NCBI RefSeq assembly: GCF_000701265.1 | Contig: NZ_KL370761.1 | Coordinates: 165,408-229,407, forward strand | Origin: Legionella wadsworthii DSM 21896 = ATCC 33877 | Lineage (GTDB): Bacteria; Pseudomonadota; Gammaproteobacteria; Legionellales; Legionellaceae | DNA length: 64,000 bases | Direction: 5' to 3' | Shown: in pieces, positions 30,645-38,630 of the stretch | Layout of the letters: each line of letters begins with the position of its first letter | Position numbering within the stretch: the first letter of the stretch is position 1 | Made by a program: the position numbers and the translations under genes | Notes under the pieces: model-generated | Told to the model about the DNA's origin: nothing | The model's database searches: none | Seen by the model: the letters and a program-made list of their open reading frames with translations, nothing else

Positions 30645-31079
30645 TTACGCAGACCTTTTAAATTCAATCGCTACATTCACGTCCACTCCAGGAGCAACAC
30701 TTAAAGTTCCTTTAGAAGTGCCAGAATTTTTTGAAAAATTTCCATTTAAATTGCCGTATTCCGTTTTTATGGTCACTGTTCCATTAACACACGTACCTCT
30801 TAATTTAGTGTAATTGTGATCGGGGCATACCAGACTACCTGAACGTTTGTCTGCATTAACTTCGATATTAAAGTTTCCTGCATTATCCAGAGTACTAATT
30901 GTTCCTGCTCCATTATAAAAACACTCGATCAACCAATTCGAAGCCTTACCTGACCCCACCCAGCTTCCTGGCACGTCCTCACAACTACTTGTTCCTGAGT
31001 AAAAAGTAAAATCCGCATGGGTCAGGCTTGTAAAAAAAAGTGCAGCAGCAGTAACTCCAAAGAGTAATTTTAGTTTCAT
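30645..31079 (-). CDS. Hypothetical exported protein, Cys-containing beta-rich
   Basis: This 144-residue protein has a Sec signal (cut near LTHA) and a mature domain with four cysteines (SSCEDVPG, LIECFYNG, SLVCPDH, RGTCVNG) and many Gly/Ser/Thr, suggesting a secreted beta-sandwich with two disulfides. The alternating short strands (TVTIKTEYGNLNG, KGTLSVAPGVDVNVAIEFKR) fit. No family is recognised. A Fur-box-like palindrome lies about 60 bp upstream of the start. It is monocistronic. Confidence 0.8.
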   Translation of the reverse strand: MKLKLLFGVTAAALFFTSLTHADFTFYSGTSSCEDVPGSWVGSGKASNWLIECFYNGAGTISTLDNAGNFNIEVNADKRSGSLVCPDHNYTKLRGTCVNGTVTIKTEYGNLNGNFSKNSGTSKGTLSVAPGVDVNVAIEFKRSA

Positions 31080-31137
31080 TTTTTTTCCTTAAAGAAATAA
31101 AAACTAACAAACAGAACATGTTTGTGTCGTTGAATGC

Positions 31138-31150
31138 GATAATCATTATT
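31138..31150 (-). promoter_or_regulatory. Fur-box-like palindrome
   Basis: GATAATCATTATT matches 12 of 13 bases of the two-hexamer core GATAAT-N-ATTATC of the ferric uptake regulator site. The third hexamer is not conserved. It lies 59 bp upstream of the start of the exported protein ending at 30645, a location consistent with promoter control. The region is AT-rich, so a chance match is possible. Confidence 0.4.
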
Positions 31151-31234
31151 ACCCTATAAGATGGCGAGTGCAATTGAAAAGAACCAGAATAATATAAATA
31201 AATATCCTTACTATTCAGGGCTTAAATTAGCACC

Positions 31235-32713
31235 CTACCCTACTTTATTATCGGTTTTAGCATCCGGTGTTTGAATACGGGGTGATGAACATTCGTACAC
31301 ATATAAAAAAATGGGTTTCGTTAACTTATGAATCACTGGGATTATTTTATGATGAGCTAACGTTGCTACCGAGTGACAGTGATTAAAAAATCGTTCTGCA
31401 CACGATTTTGTATCTCTAAAGTCAACATAAGAAATTTTATCAATTTGACCTTTAGATAAAGACTTTAGAAAAGCATCGCCCCAGTATTGATATTGATTTA
31501 TATCGCCACAGGGAATGGCATACACGGGCTCATGCGGCATAAAGAAATTTAGAGCCGCTGCATTGGTGTAATAGCCAGTGACTACAGGCTGCCCTTTTTT
31601 TAAAACTTCAGGCTCATTTATCGCCTTTTGCAATACGGTGTAAGCTCTTCCTTTTTTTAAATAATTTGCTATAGGCCAAGAATTGATAAGAATCATCAAA
31701 ATACTAAAACATAAAAAACAAGAATAGACGAGATGGAACAAACGTTGATAATTAAAACGCGTAATTACATAACCTGAAATTAATGCCAGGTTCATTCCAA
31801 GCGGAGTTAAGTAGACTACGCGCGCATCGCCTCCTAATAAAGTTGCGCTAATCCAGAAAACCAAGCCCACAATCAGAACCACAAAATTTAATTCTAAAAT
31901 GAGATTATTGTCGGAATTTTTTATTTGCTGGTACTGATACAAACCCCATAAACTTAGAATAAGAAAAACAGAATAATTTACTATTAGAGAACCTAAAAGT
32001 TCCAAGAAACTATGTAAAACGGTAGTATTATTTTGAGTTTGACTGTGAAAATTTAATAGATAGGTGATCGAAATCCAATTGTGGTTGATATTCCAATAGA
32101 TTACGGGGGAAACTATGAGAATAATTAACAGACAAGCCAAATAAAAATGTACGCTTTTAAATAGCTGTCTCTGCTGTGAAAAAATAACATAGAAAAATAA
32201 TCCTGCTACCGTAACCACAGCGGTATATTTGGACAAAATCATTGCACCAAGGAATAAGGCGCAAAGATATAAATCCAATACGCGTTTGCTTGATATATGA
32301 CGAGCAAAATAATAAACGGATAAAATAGTAAATAAATTTAAAGGGGCGTCGTATAAAACACGTACAAAAATACTTTCAGTTGTTGTGGGTAAAGCAATCC
32401 ATATCAGGGCACTAATGAATCCTGTTCTTTCATTGTGCATGAGACAACCTGTTTTATAGATAAAAAAACCACCTAACATAAGGCATAAAAAACCAATAAT
32501 GTTGATTGAAAAATAAGTATTCCCAAAAAGTAACTGAGAAGCATGAAAGAAATAAGCTATCATAGGCGGTCCATCAAAATAGGACCAGGCCAAATGTTTG
32601 CCCCAAGCATAATAATAAAAGCTAGTAATCGTAGGAACTATGAAAAACGTAGCTAAAAATAAAAAACCAATATAAAAAATCAAAAGAGGTTTTGCTGCTT
32701 TTTCATTCCACAT
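31235..32713 (-). CDS. GT39/PMT-family membrane glycosyltransferase
   Basis: These inner-membrane enzymes transfer sugars from polyprenyl-phosphate donors to lipid A or proteins (ArnT/PMT_2 group). The protein has ten or more membrane helices. The first periplasmic loop carries FDGPPMIAYFFHASQLLFGNTYF, in which Asp is the expected catalytic residue. The C-terminal 130 residues are soluble and hold several Cys. The start at 32713 (MWNEKAAKP, 493 residues) is preferred over 32758 because AGGA and GGTGAT lie upstream and the longer form has no workable spacing. No partner polyprenyl synthase is adjacent. The acceptor is unknown. Confidence 0.85.
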   Translation of the reverse strand: MWNEKAAKPLLIFYIGFLFLATFFIVPTITSFYYYAWGKHLAWSYFDGPPMIAYFFHASQLLFGNTYFSINIIGFLCLMLGGFFIYKTGCLMHNERTGFISALIWIALPTTTESIFVRVLYDAPLNLFTILSVYYFARHISSKRVLDLYLCALFLGAMILSKYTAVVTVAGLFFYVIFSQQRQLFKSVHFYLACLLIILIVSPVIYWNINHNWISITYLLNFHSQTQNNTTVLHSFLELLGSLIVNYSVFLILSLWGLYQYQQIKNSDNNLILELNFVVLIVGLVFWISATLLGGDARVVYLTPLGMNLALISGYVITRFNYQRLFHLVYSCFLCFSILMILINSWPIANYLKKGRAYTVLQKAINEPEVLKKGQPVVTGYYTNAAALNFFMPHEPVYAIPCGDINQYQYWGDAFLKSLSKGQIDKISYVDFRDTKSCAERFFNHCHSVATLAHHKIIPVIHKLTKPIFLYVYECSSPRIQTPDAKTDNKVG

Positions 32714-32837
32714 ATAATCACCATTTCCTTCAGTTATTTTTATCAGCTGAACAGTCATCCTTAAGAATGACCCATCTTTATTCGTTTAGAGAACGCCGCT
32801 CTAGTATTCAAAACATAGATAATGGTTCAGAAAATAC

Positions 32838-33512
32838 CTAGGGTAAAATCTCTACAACATGAGCCAACCATTTTTTGTTATCACGTCTAATAATTGTGTT
32901 GGTACGTCCATAAATGAATTCTTTTTCTTTACAATGAATCAAAGATACCAAAGTGCTATTACATTTTATTTTGTAATATTTCCTGTCGCGCGTTGATATT
33001 TGTATCTGATATTTGCTTAATAATTTACCGAAAGGGATATTTGTACTCAAAATTTCTTCTTTAACCTTTTTCGGCAGTTCGTTGAAGTTGATACTTATAA
33101 AAGCGAGTTCAACAATTATCGCTTCATTTTTCTCTAAAGCTTCATCAGGGTTATTTCTATGTTTTGACTTATCGATAAACATCATTATCGAGCGGCTATA
33201 AACCTTTTTAAGTGGATCCTGCTTAGCAAATAAAGCTTTTATAATCGCACGACGTCCGTAATATGTCTCAATACTTTTGGTCATTAAGGGTTGAGTCAAT
33301 ATTTCATTGTAAGGGACAGGCAATTGTTTTAAACGAATTTGAACCCCTATTTTAGTGATCTCTGCTAATTGCTGAAACTTTAATGGCATTTCTTTCGTTT
33401 CTGAAGCACCATGAACTGTCACTGCTTTGAAGAAAAGCACCAACAGGATTATCGAAAAAAACAGGAAAAATTTTATTAATGTTCTAAGTAGTAATTTCAT
33501 GAGCGGCTTCAT
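32838..33512 (-). CDS. Membrane-anchored protein with a chorismate-lyase-like domain
   Basis: This 224-residue protein begins with a signal anchor (about residues 9-33). The soluble part resembles the UbiC/DUF98 chorismate lyase fold: YYGRRAIIKALF, then VYSRSIMMFID, AIIVELAFISINFNELPKKV and IPFGKLLSKYQI, which mirrors the family order of RR, strand, E-strand, LP and P-(F/L)G-(K/R)-L. UbiC itself is cytoplasmic, so an exported version suggests a ligand other than chorismate or loss of catalysis. No ubiquinone gene is nearby. The fold assignment is by pattern only. Confidence 0.6.
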   Translation of the reverse strand: MKPLMKLLLRTLIKFFLFFSIILLVLFFKAVTVHGASETKEMPLKFQQLAEITKIGVQIRLKQLPVPYNEILTQPLMTKSIETYYGRRAIIKALFAKQDPLKKVYSRSIMMFIDKSKHRNNPDEALEKNEAIIVELAFISINFNELPKKVKEEILSTNIPFGKLLSKYQIQISTRDRKYYKIKCNSTLVSLIHCKEKEFIYGRTNTIIRRDNKKWLAHVVEILP

Positions 33513-33524
33513 CTCTGGGAAATT

Positions 33525-33602
33525 CTAAAGGATAATAAGGTAAGCTGGCATGGGCCATGGTATAAAAAATCCAATGAACATCCATTTTATGGCGCGCATG
33601 AT
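33525..33602 (-). CDS. Possible 24-residue hydrophobic peptide
   Basis: The frame begins MRAIKWMFIGFFIPW and ends with a stop 12 bp before the chorismate-lyase-like gene, in the same frame. AAAGGAAA lies seven bases before its ATG, a better site than that of the downstream gene. It could be a leader peptide coupling translation of the next gene, an independent small membrane peptide, or chance. A single stop codon separates it from a longer in-frame product. Confidence 0.35.
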   Translation of the reverse strand: MMRAIKWMFIGFFIPWPMPAYLIIL

Positions 33603-33771
33603 AGATTTCCTTTTTTCAAATTTAAGATTTTTAAGATGCGATGATAAAGGATGTGGTGAGAGATTATCAATCCAAAATGTTAAAGAATAAAAATTAAATA
33701 AATAAACCAATAAGTAGTTGTCATTCATGCCACGTGGGAATCATTCCGCAGCATCGCTGCGGAATTGAATC

Positions 33772-34338
33772 TTATGAAAAATAGCTGTAACCATATTCTT
33801 CATCTTCTTCTTCAGATTCACTATCTTCTTTTTTCTCGTTGTTTACTTTATCTTTTTGCTCAGCAGTATTTTGTTGCTTTCCTTCATTTTGGGATTCTTC
33901 AGTCAGGTTTTCTTCAAGATCATTTTCATCCTCTAAACTTAAAGAGTGCAACAATGAAGCAATAGACAACATGGTATATAAACTGGGAGGAGCCTCTGAC
34001 AAAACATGGATATGGCCCGCTGGACAGAATAGCAAAACAACACGGTTGGGCTGAGGAGTAAATCCGAACATGGTATTGGCATTTCTTGGTTGTGCGTTGG
34101 GTTGCGGTGTCTCTTGTTGGTTTTCTTGTTTGACTTCTTCTTGCTCTTCTTGGGAATATTCGGAGCTTTCTTCAGCGCTTTGCTCTTCATACTCTTCGTC
34201 AGTTTGCTCTATACTTTCATCCAAACTTTGTTTTGAGTATTCTTCTTCGCTTTCGATACTCTCTTGAGAACTTTCTAATTTTTTTTCTTCATCATCTTGA
34301 TTGACAAGTTTGGGTGAGCTGGGTGGTGTCTTAGGCAT
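33772..34338 (-). CDS. Glu/Ser-rich acidic protein with a hydrophobic core segment
   Basis: I place the start at 34338 because AAGGAG is eight bases upstream of that ATG and only two from the one at 34344. The 188-residue protein is of low complexity: an acidic N-terminal half rich in Glu, Gln and Ser, a conserved-looking core (NRVVLLFCPAGHIHVLSEAPP and the following hydrophobic helix) at about 100-140, and an acidic tail ending EEDEEYGYSYFS. There is no signal peptide. Glu-rich stretches are reported in Dot/Icm secretion signals (E-block), so secretion is possible. The function is unknown. Confidence 0.7.
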   Translation of the reverse strand: MPKTPPSSPKLVNQDDEEKKLESSQESIESEEEYSKQSLDESIEQTDEEYEEQSAEESSEYSQEEQEEVKQENQQETPQPNAQPRNANTMFGFTPQPNRVVLLFCPAGHIHVLSEAPPSLYTMLSIASLLHSLSLEDENDLEENLTEESQNEGKQQNTAEQKDKVNNEKKEDSESEEEDEEYGYSYFS

Positions 34339-34744
34339 TATCATTGCTCCTTAATTATAATTATTTAAATCCAATAAAATAATGTTACCCTCTAGAAAAG
34401 ATCTCATTTTGTTATGACTGTCTTTTCAAGGACCAATTTTACAGTTAATTAACAAATAATGGTAGTGCAATTGAACACTTTAATTTCTTTCTTTATTCAT
34501 TCAGGCAAAAAATGTTTCTAATGAACTGGAAGCGGCGTGAAAGAATCTCCTCTTAGGATGCGAGACAACACACTATGGAAATTCTTGCAATTAATATATT
34601 TTTTAGAGGAACAGTCCAAAGCGAAGGGTAAAAGAATATCTTTTATTTAATTCATTTAAATCATATGATTAATATTTGGTTTATTTTTAAGTACCTTATT
34701 TGCCTGATACTTTTGTTTTAATTTAAATGTTATGAGAATTCTTC
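34339..34744. other. AT-rich intergenic region
   Basis: These 406 bases separate the acidic-protein gene (-) from the M32 carboxypeptidase gene (+), a divergent arrangement. I see only short frames without ribosome-binding sites (for example 18 codons near 34575) and no clear hairpin or box; the promoters of both genes must be here. Confidence 0.5.
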
Positions 34745-36226
34745 ATGAACCCATACAAAAAACTAGAATCACATTTTAAGAAGTATTATGATTTTGAAAA
34801 TTTATCGGCAATCGTTTCCTGGGATGAAGCAGCCATGATGCCGGTGGGTGGCGGAAAAGCACGAGCCGAAGCATTAGCTACATTAAGTGCTGTTCAACAT
34901 GATTGGTTAACAGATAATCGCGTGGGCGAATGGATAAAACAAGCAAAAGATCTTGATGGATTATCGCCCTGGGAACAAAAGAACCTGCAATGGATTGAAA
35001 AAAAATATTTGAAAGCAACGTGTATTCCTGTTCATTTAGTGGAAGAATTCACCAATGAATCTTTAATATGTGGTCAGGCATGGCGAGATTTAAGAGCCAA
35101 AAATGATTGGAACGCATTTAAACCTTACCTGGAAAAATTATTTAAAAAAGTAACAACAATAGCGAATATCAAATCCCAAAAATTTGGTATGTCAGCGCTT
35201 GATATCCTCATAGATGAGTATTCACCTGATTTGACTTCTAAAATCATTTCAGAAATTTTTCACTCTCTGAAACACCAACTGTTACCATTGATTCCCCAGA
35301 TTATTGAAAAACAAAAAACGCGATCAATCAAACCCATTAATGGGTATTTCCCTATAGAAATACAAAAATCTCTGGGTTTGGAAATCATGAGTCGGTTGGG
35401 TTTTAATTTTGATCATGGAAGGCTTGATGTAAGTCACCACCCTTTCTGTGGCGGTATCTCAAGTGACGTTCGTATTACCACACGCTATAATGACAATGAA
35501 TTTTTATCTTCCTTAATGGCAATTACCCATGAAACAGGACATGCCCTATATGAACAAGGTTTACCCAAGGAATGGTGTACCCAACCTGTTGGCCATTCTT
35601 TAGGTATGGCAGTTCATGAAAGCCAATCTCTTTTCATTGAAATGCAAATTTGCAGGAGCTTGGAATACATCCATTTTCTGGTTCCTATTGCTCAAAAGTA
35701 TTTTAAAAATGCAGAAAATTTAACGGAAGAGAATATTTTTTATCACTATACCAAAGTAGAGCCTGGTTTCATTCGCGTGAATGCAGATGAAGTGACTTAT
35801 CCACTACATGTTATTCTACGCTATGAAATAGAGCAGCTTTTATTTTCCTCCGAAATTACGATTGCTGACTTACCGGAAGTATGGGATACATCCATGCAAA
35901 AATATTTAGGCTTGTCCACAAAAGGTGATGACAAAAATGGTGTCATGCAAGACGTTCATTGGCCCTCCGGAATATTTGGCTATTTTCCTGCATATACTTT
36001 CGGAGCACTGATTGCGGCGCAATTATTCTCAGCGCTGAAAAAAGAAATTCCTGATATTAAAGGACAATTGAAACAGGGGAACTTCCAATCACTGCTTCTT
36101 TGGTTGAGAGAAAATATTCATCAAAAAGGAAAGTTGTTAACCTATCCTGAACTCATGCAGCAAGCAACGGGAGAAGCTTTAAACCCGAATTATTTTTTAA
36201 CGCATATTAAAGAGCGATATTTATAA
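34745..36226 (+). CDS. M32 family zinc carboxypeptidase
   Basis: M32 (Taq-type) carboxypeptidases remove C-terminal residues from peptides in the cytoplasm. The active site HETGH lies at residues 262-266, within AITHETGHALYEQGLP. The family motifs DVRITTRY, HESQSLFIEMQI and IRVNADEVTYPLHVILRYEIE (which holds the third metal ligand region) are present. The length of 493 residues is normal. It has no signal peptide. The bufA-like gene starts 23 bp later on the same strand, so some read-through is possible. Confidence 0.96.
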   Translation: MNPYKKLESHFKKYYDFENLSAIVSWDEAAMMPVGGGKARAEALATLSAVQHDWLTDNRVGEWIKQAKDLDGLSPWEQKNLQWIEKKYLKATCIPVHLVEEFTNESLICGQAWRDLRAKNDWNAFKPYLEKLFKKVTTIANIKSQKFGMSALDILIDEYSPDLTSKIISEIFHSLKHQLLPLIPQIIEKQKTRSIKPINGYFPIEIQKSLGLEIMSRLGFNFDHGRLDVSHHPFCGGISSDVRITTRYNDNEFLSSLMAITHETGHALYEQGLPKEWCTQPVGHSLGMAVHESQSLFIEMQICRSLEYIHFLVPIAQKYFKNAENLTEENIFYHYTKVEPGFIRVNADEVTYPLHVILRYEIEQLLFSSEITIADLPEVWDTSMQKYLGLSTKGDDKNGVMQDVHWPSGIFGYFPAYTFGALIAAQLFSALKKEIPDIKGQLKQGNFQSLLLWLRENIHQKGKLLTYPELMQQATGEALNPNYFLTHIKERYL

Positions 36227-36249
36227 CAATCCAAGGATGGATAACAGAC

Positions 36250-36522
36250 ATGAGAAAACGTACGATACAAAACAGTGCTGTGATTGCTGCTGCTTTAGGC
36301 GCATCAATTGCCTCCATATATACCAATACGGATTGGCTGTCTGAAAAGTCACAAACAGGGGAGCTTGAACGTTGCTATAACATAGTACGCACAGGCAAAA
36401 ATGACTGCGCGACATCCAAGCATTCTTGTTCAGCACAAGCTACGTCGGATCAAGATCCAGAAGAATATATTGTGCTACCCAAAGGGCTATGTGAGCGCAT
36501 AGCAGGAGGAAAAAGTGTTTAA
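36250..36522 (+). CDS. bufA1: DUF2282 bufferin-type RiPP precursor (BufA1-like)
   Basis: The C-terminal half carries the four-cysteine signature of DUF2282/BufA1 proteins: ERCYNIV (Cys42), GKNDCATSKHSCSAQ (Cys53, Cys60) and the closing VLPKGLCERIAGGKS (Cys81). Known bufferins are exported precursors in which an MNIO enzyme converts Cys to copper-binding thiooxazoles. A hydrophobic export segment is at about residues 9-24, but the spacer to the Cys core (YTNTDWLSEKSQTGELER) is longer and more charged than usual. The BufB- and BufC-like partners are encoded on the opposite strand beyond the cyclase gene. Its last 8 bases overlap the cyclase start. Confidence 0.85.
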   Translation: MRKRTIQNSAVIAAALGASIASIYTNTDWLSEKSQTGELERCYNIVRTGKNDCATSKHSCSAQATSDQDPEEYIVLPKGLCERIAGGKSV

Positions 36523-37837
36523 AAATACTCAGTTGCCACTTCGTATCCAGGATGAGATGAAGAAACAGCAATATCAAAGTGAGTTGCTGGTGGGCGGCGT
36601 GCAATTGGGTGTGATGCTTTTATTTCTAATCATCAACTGTCTTACCCCTGTGGGTTATACTGCTTATGCACCTGTCCACTCTACTTCTCTTGGCTTGTCC
36701 TTATTTACCATTTTAATATTAACCCGTTTATGGTTTGCCTACACCCATCAATTAACCCCTATTATATTAGGATTTTTTGTTATTATAGAGATGTTTTTAC
36801 TCTTGTTTGTTATTTGGTCTTATTACTTACAATATGAAACCTCACCTGCGCTTAATTTAAAAAATTCGCACATTAATTATGTTTATATTTTAATCGCATT
36901 GCGTGCATTGCGTTTTGAACCCGAGTGGGTTTTATTATCAGGTTTTAGTGCCGTTATAGGTTGGAGCTTGATCATTTGGCAGACTTTATCCAGTACAGGT
37001 ATGAATGTAATTACCTGGGATTATGTGACTTATGCCTCCAAACCCAGTGTTTATTTTGGTGCGGTCTTTGATGTCCTTTTGTCGATTCTATTGGTCACAT
37101 TTATATTAGCCTTAGTGCTCGAGCGTGCGAGAAGAACTTTATGTCAAGCAGTAGAACAAACCAGCGCAGCAAAAGATTTGTCCCGATTTTTTGATACAGA
37201 TGTTGCAACAAAAATTACTCGATCTGAATTGGCGTTAGAAGCAGGTTATGGTGAAAATCGAAAAGCAGCTATTTTGTTTACTGATATGCGCGGCTTTACT
37301 AAAGCATCCAAAACTCTTTCCCCCAGTGATTTGATACGACTGCTTGGAGAATATCAACGTTTACTGGTTCCAATCATTCAGAAAAATAACGGCAGTATCG
37401 ATAAATTTATGGGAGATGGCATCATGGCAAGTTTTGGTGCAGTTACCCCTTCCAATACCTATGCAGCAGATGCTTTAAGAACCGTAGATGAAATTCTTTC
37501 TGAAGTCTCATTATGGAACGAATCAAGAATAAAAAAAGGTGACGTGGTGATGGATGTGGGGATGGGGCTTGCTGATGGGGAAGTTGTTTTTGGTGTTATT
37601 GGACATGGAGACCGACTTGAATATACAGTGATTGGTGAAACAGCAAATCTAGCTGCTAAATTAGAAAAGCACAATAAAGTGGAGCATTCAAAAGCATTAA
37701 CTACTTCATCCACTTTAGCAGAAGCTATGAAACAAAACTATAAAAATGAAACACCAAAAACTGAACGTAAAGACAGGCTTGTGGCAGGGGTAGATGGCCC
37801 TATTGATCTCATTGTATTCGGATCAAATCTGAGCTAA
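36515..37837 (+). CDS. Membrane-bound class III adenylate cyclase
   Basis: The N-terminal about 210 residues have five or six membrane helices, followed by a linker helix and a class III cyclase catalytic domain (about 245-430). Metal ligands are Asp257 in LFTDMRGFT and Asp301 in KFMGDGIM. The purine-specifying pair Lys297 and Thr371 indicates ATP rather than GTP. The transition-state Asn378 is present, but the usual Arg four residues later is Lys382 (NLAAK), which could lower activity or be tolerated. The GTG start has a strong AGGAGG inside the bufA1-like gene, and the two overlap by 8 bp. The membrane part may sense a periplasmic signal, perhaps copper or the bufferin itself (inference). 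Confidence 0.88.
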   Translation: MFKNTQLPLRIQDEMKKQQYQSELLVGGVQLGVMLLFLIINCLTPVGYTAYAPVHSTSLGLSLFTILILTRLWFAYTHQLTPIILGFFVIIEMFLLLFVIWSYYLQYETSPALNLKNSHINYVYILIALRALRFEPEWVLLSGFSAVIGWSLIIWQTLSSTGMNVITWDYVTYASKPSVYFGAVFDVLLSILLVTFILALVLERARRTLCQAVEQTSAAKDLSRFFDTDVATKITRSELALEAGYGENRKAAILFTDMRGFTKASKTLSPSDLIRLLGEYQRLLVPIIQKNNGSIDKFMGDGIMASFGAVTPSNTYAADALRTVDEILSEVSLWNESRIKKGDVVMDVGMGLADGEVVFGVIGHGDRLEYTVIGETANLAAKLEKHNKVEHSKALTTSSTLAEAMKQNYKNETPKTERKDRLVAGVDGPIDLIVFGSNLS

Positions 37838-37856
37838 AAAAAACTTTTTAAGAGAG

Positions 37857-38630
37857 TCATGTCCTCTGGCATTTCCATAATAAATGATTTTTTATCATAA
37901 ACTCTAAGCCCATAATTAAATCAAATTGCGGGTTGTTTTCCAAAATCATTTCATAGGATTTTATTAAAGGAATTCGGTTTTTAATTAATGTAATAAAATG
38001 AAACAAATCTTGAGAAATCCACTGAGTCTCCACTTGGCTGTTTTGACGATAAATGACGGCATAACTTGGTATATTTTGTAGATCAATTGTTTTTCCTTCA
38101 AGCGGATTTTCAAGGAAGCCGACTACTTCTTTTAATGAATAAAGCGATGAAAGTAAATTTAAAGAAGGATTTAAATAAAGGCGCAACTCACCAAAGCGCT
38201 CCAATTTCTTTTTTAGTTCCAATGGATTTAATAGTTTAAAATTGGGTGCTCGATAACTTTTATATTTTAACCATTCATATTCGGCGATGTCTTTTAAATA
38301 GACAAGTCCTTTCAATGAACTATTTTTTTGTAAAAAGCCTGGAAATTTCTCTCCCCATTCATCCAGGTTATTGGTTTGAGGCAAATTGATTTCTTGTTGA
38401 CAAAAAAGAGAGGCTATATGGTGAGCACATTCTCTCCCGATTAACTTCCAAATGGCAGGAAAAGTGGTTTCTAAGGCATGGCTTAAATTTTTTATTATAT
38501 TATTGCGGTAAATATTAAACCTAAATTCGGCGCTGCAATGGCTTGGGCGAATATATTGCATCATTTGAGTTTGACTTCGATCAAATACAGCTTTTGCAAA
38601 ATTAAATTGAATTTGCTCGATGATTGACAT
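37857..38630 (-). CDS. bufC: DUF2063 (BufC/HvfC N-domain) partner of an MNIO enzyme
   Basis: DUF2063 proteins pair with MNIO (DUF692) enzymes and help recognise the precursor peptide. The family shows an N-terminal helical domain with the FRFNIYRNNIIKNLSHALETTFPAIWKLIGRE pattern, seen here at about residues 38-65, and a C-terminal domain. The start at 38630 (MSIIEQIQ, 257 residues) overlaps the MNIO gene by 29 bp and suits the family better than 38654. No strong ribosome-binding site is seen, so translation is probably coupled to bufB. It converges with the cyclase gene, leaving 19 bp between stops. Confidence 0.85.
   Translation of the reverse strand: MSIIEQIQFNFAKAVFDRSQTQMMQYIRPSHCSAEFRFNIYRNNIIKNLSHALETTFPAIWKLIGRECAHHIASLFCQQEINLPQTNNLDEWGEKFPGFLQKNSSLKGLVYLKDIAEYEWLKYKSYRAPNFKLLNPLELKKKLERFGELRLYLNPSLNLLSSLYSLKEVVGFLENPLEGKTIDLQNIPSYAVIYRQNSQVETQWISQDLFHFITLIKNRIPLIKSYEMILENNPQFDLIMGLEFMIKNHLLWKCQRT

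Noticed and set aside
34575-34631. 18-codon frame in the gap before the M32 carboxypeptidase
   Set aside because: No ribosome-binding site and no sign of a stable product.
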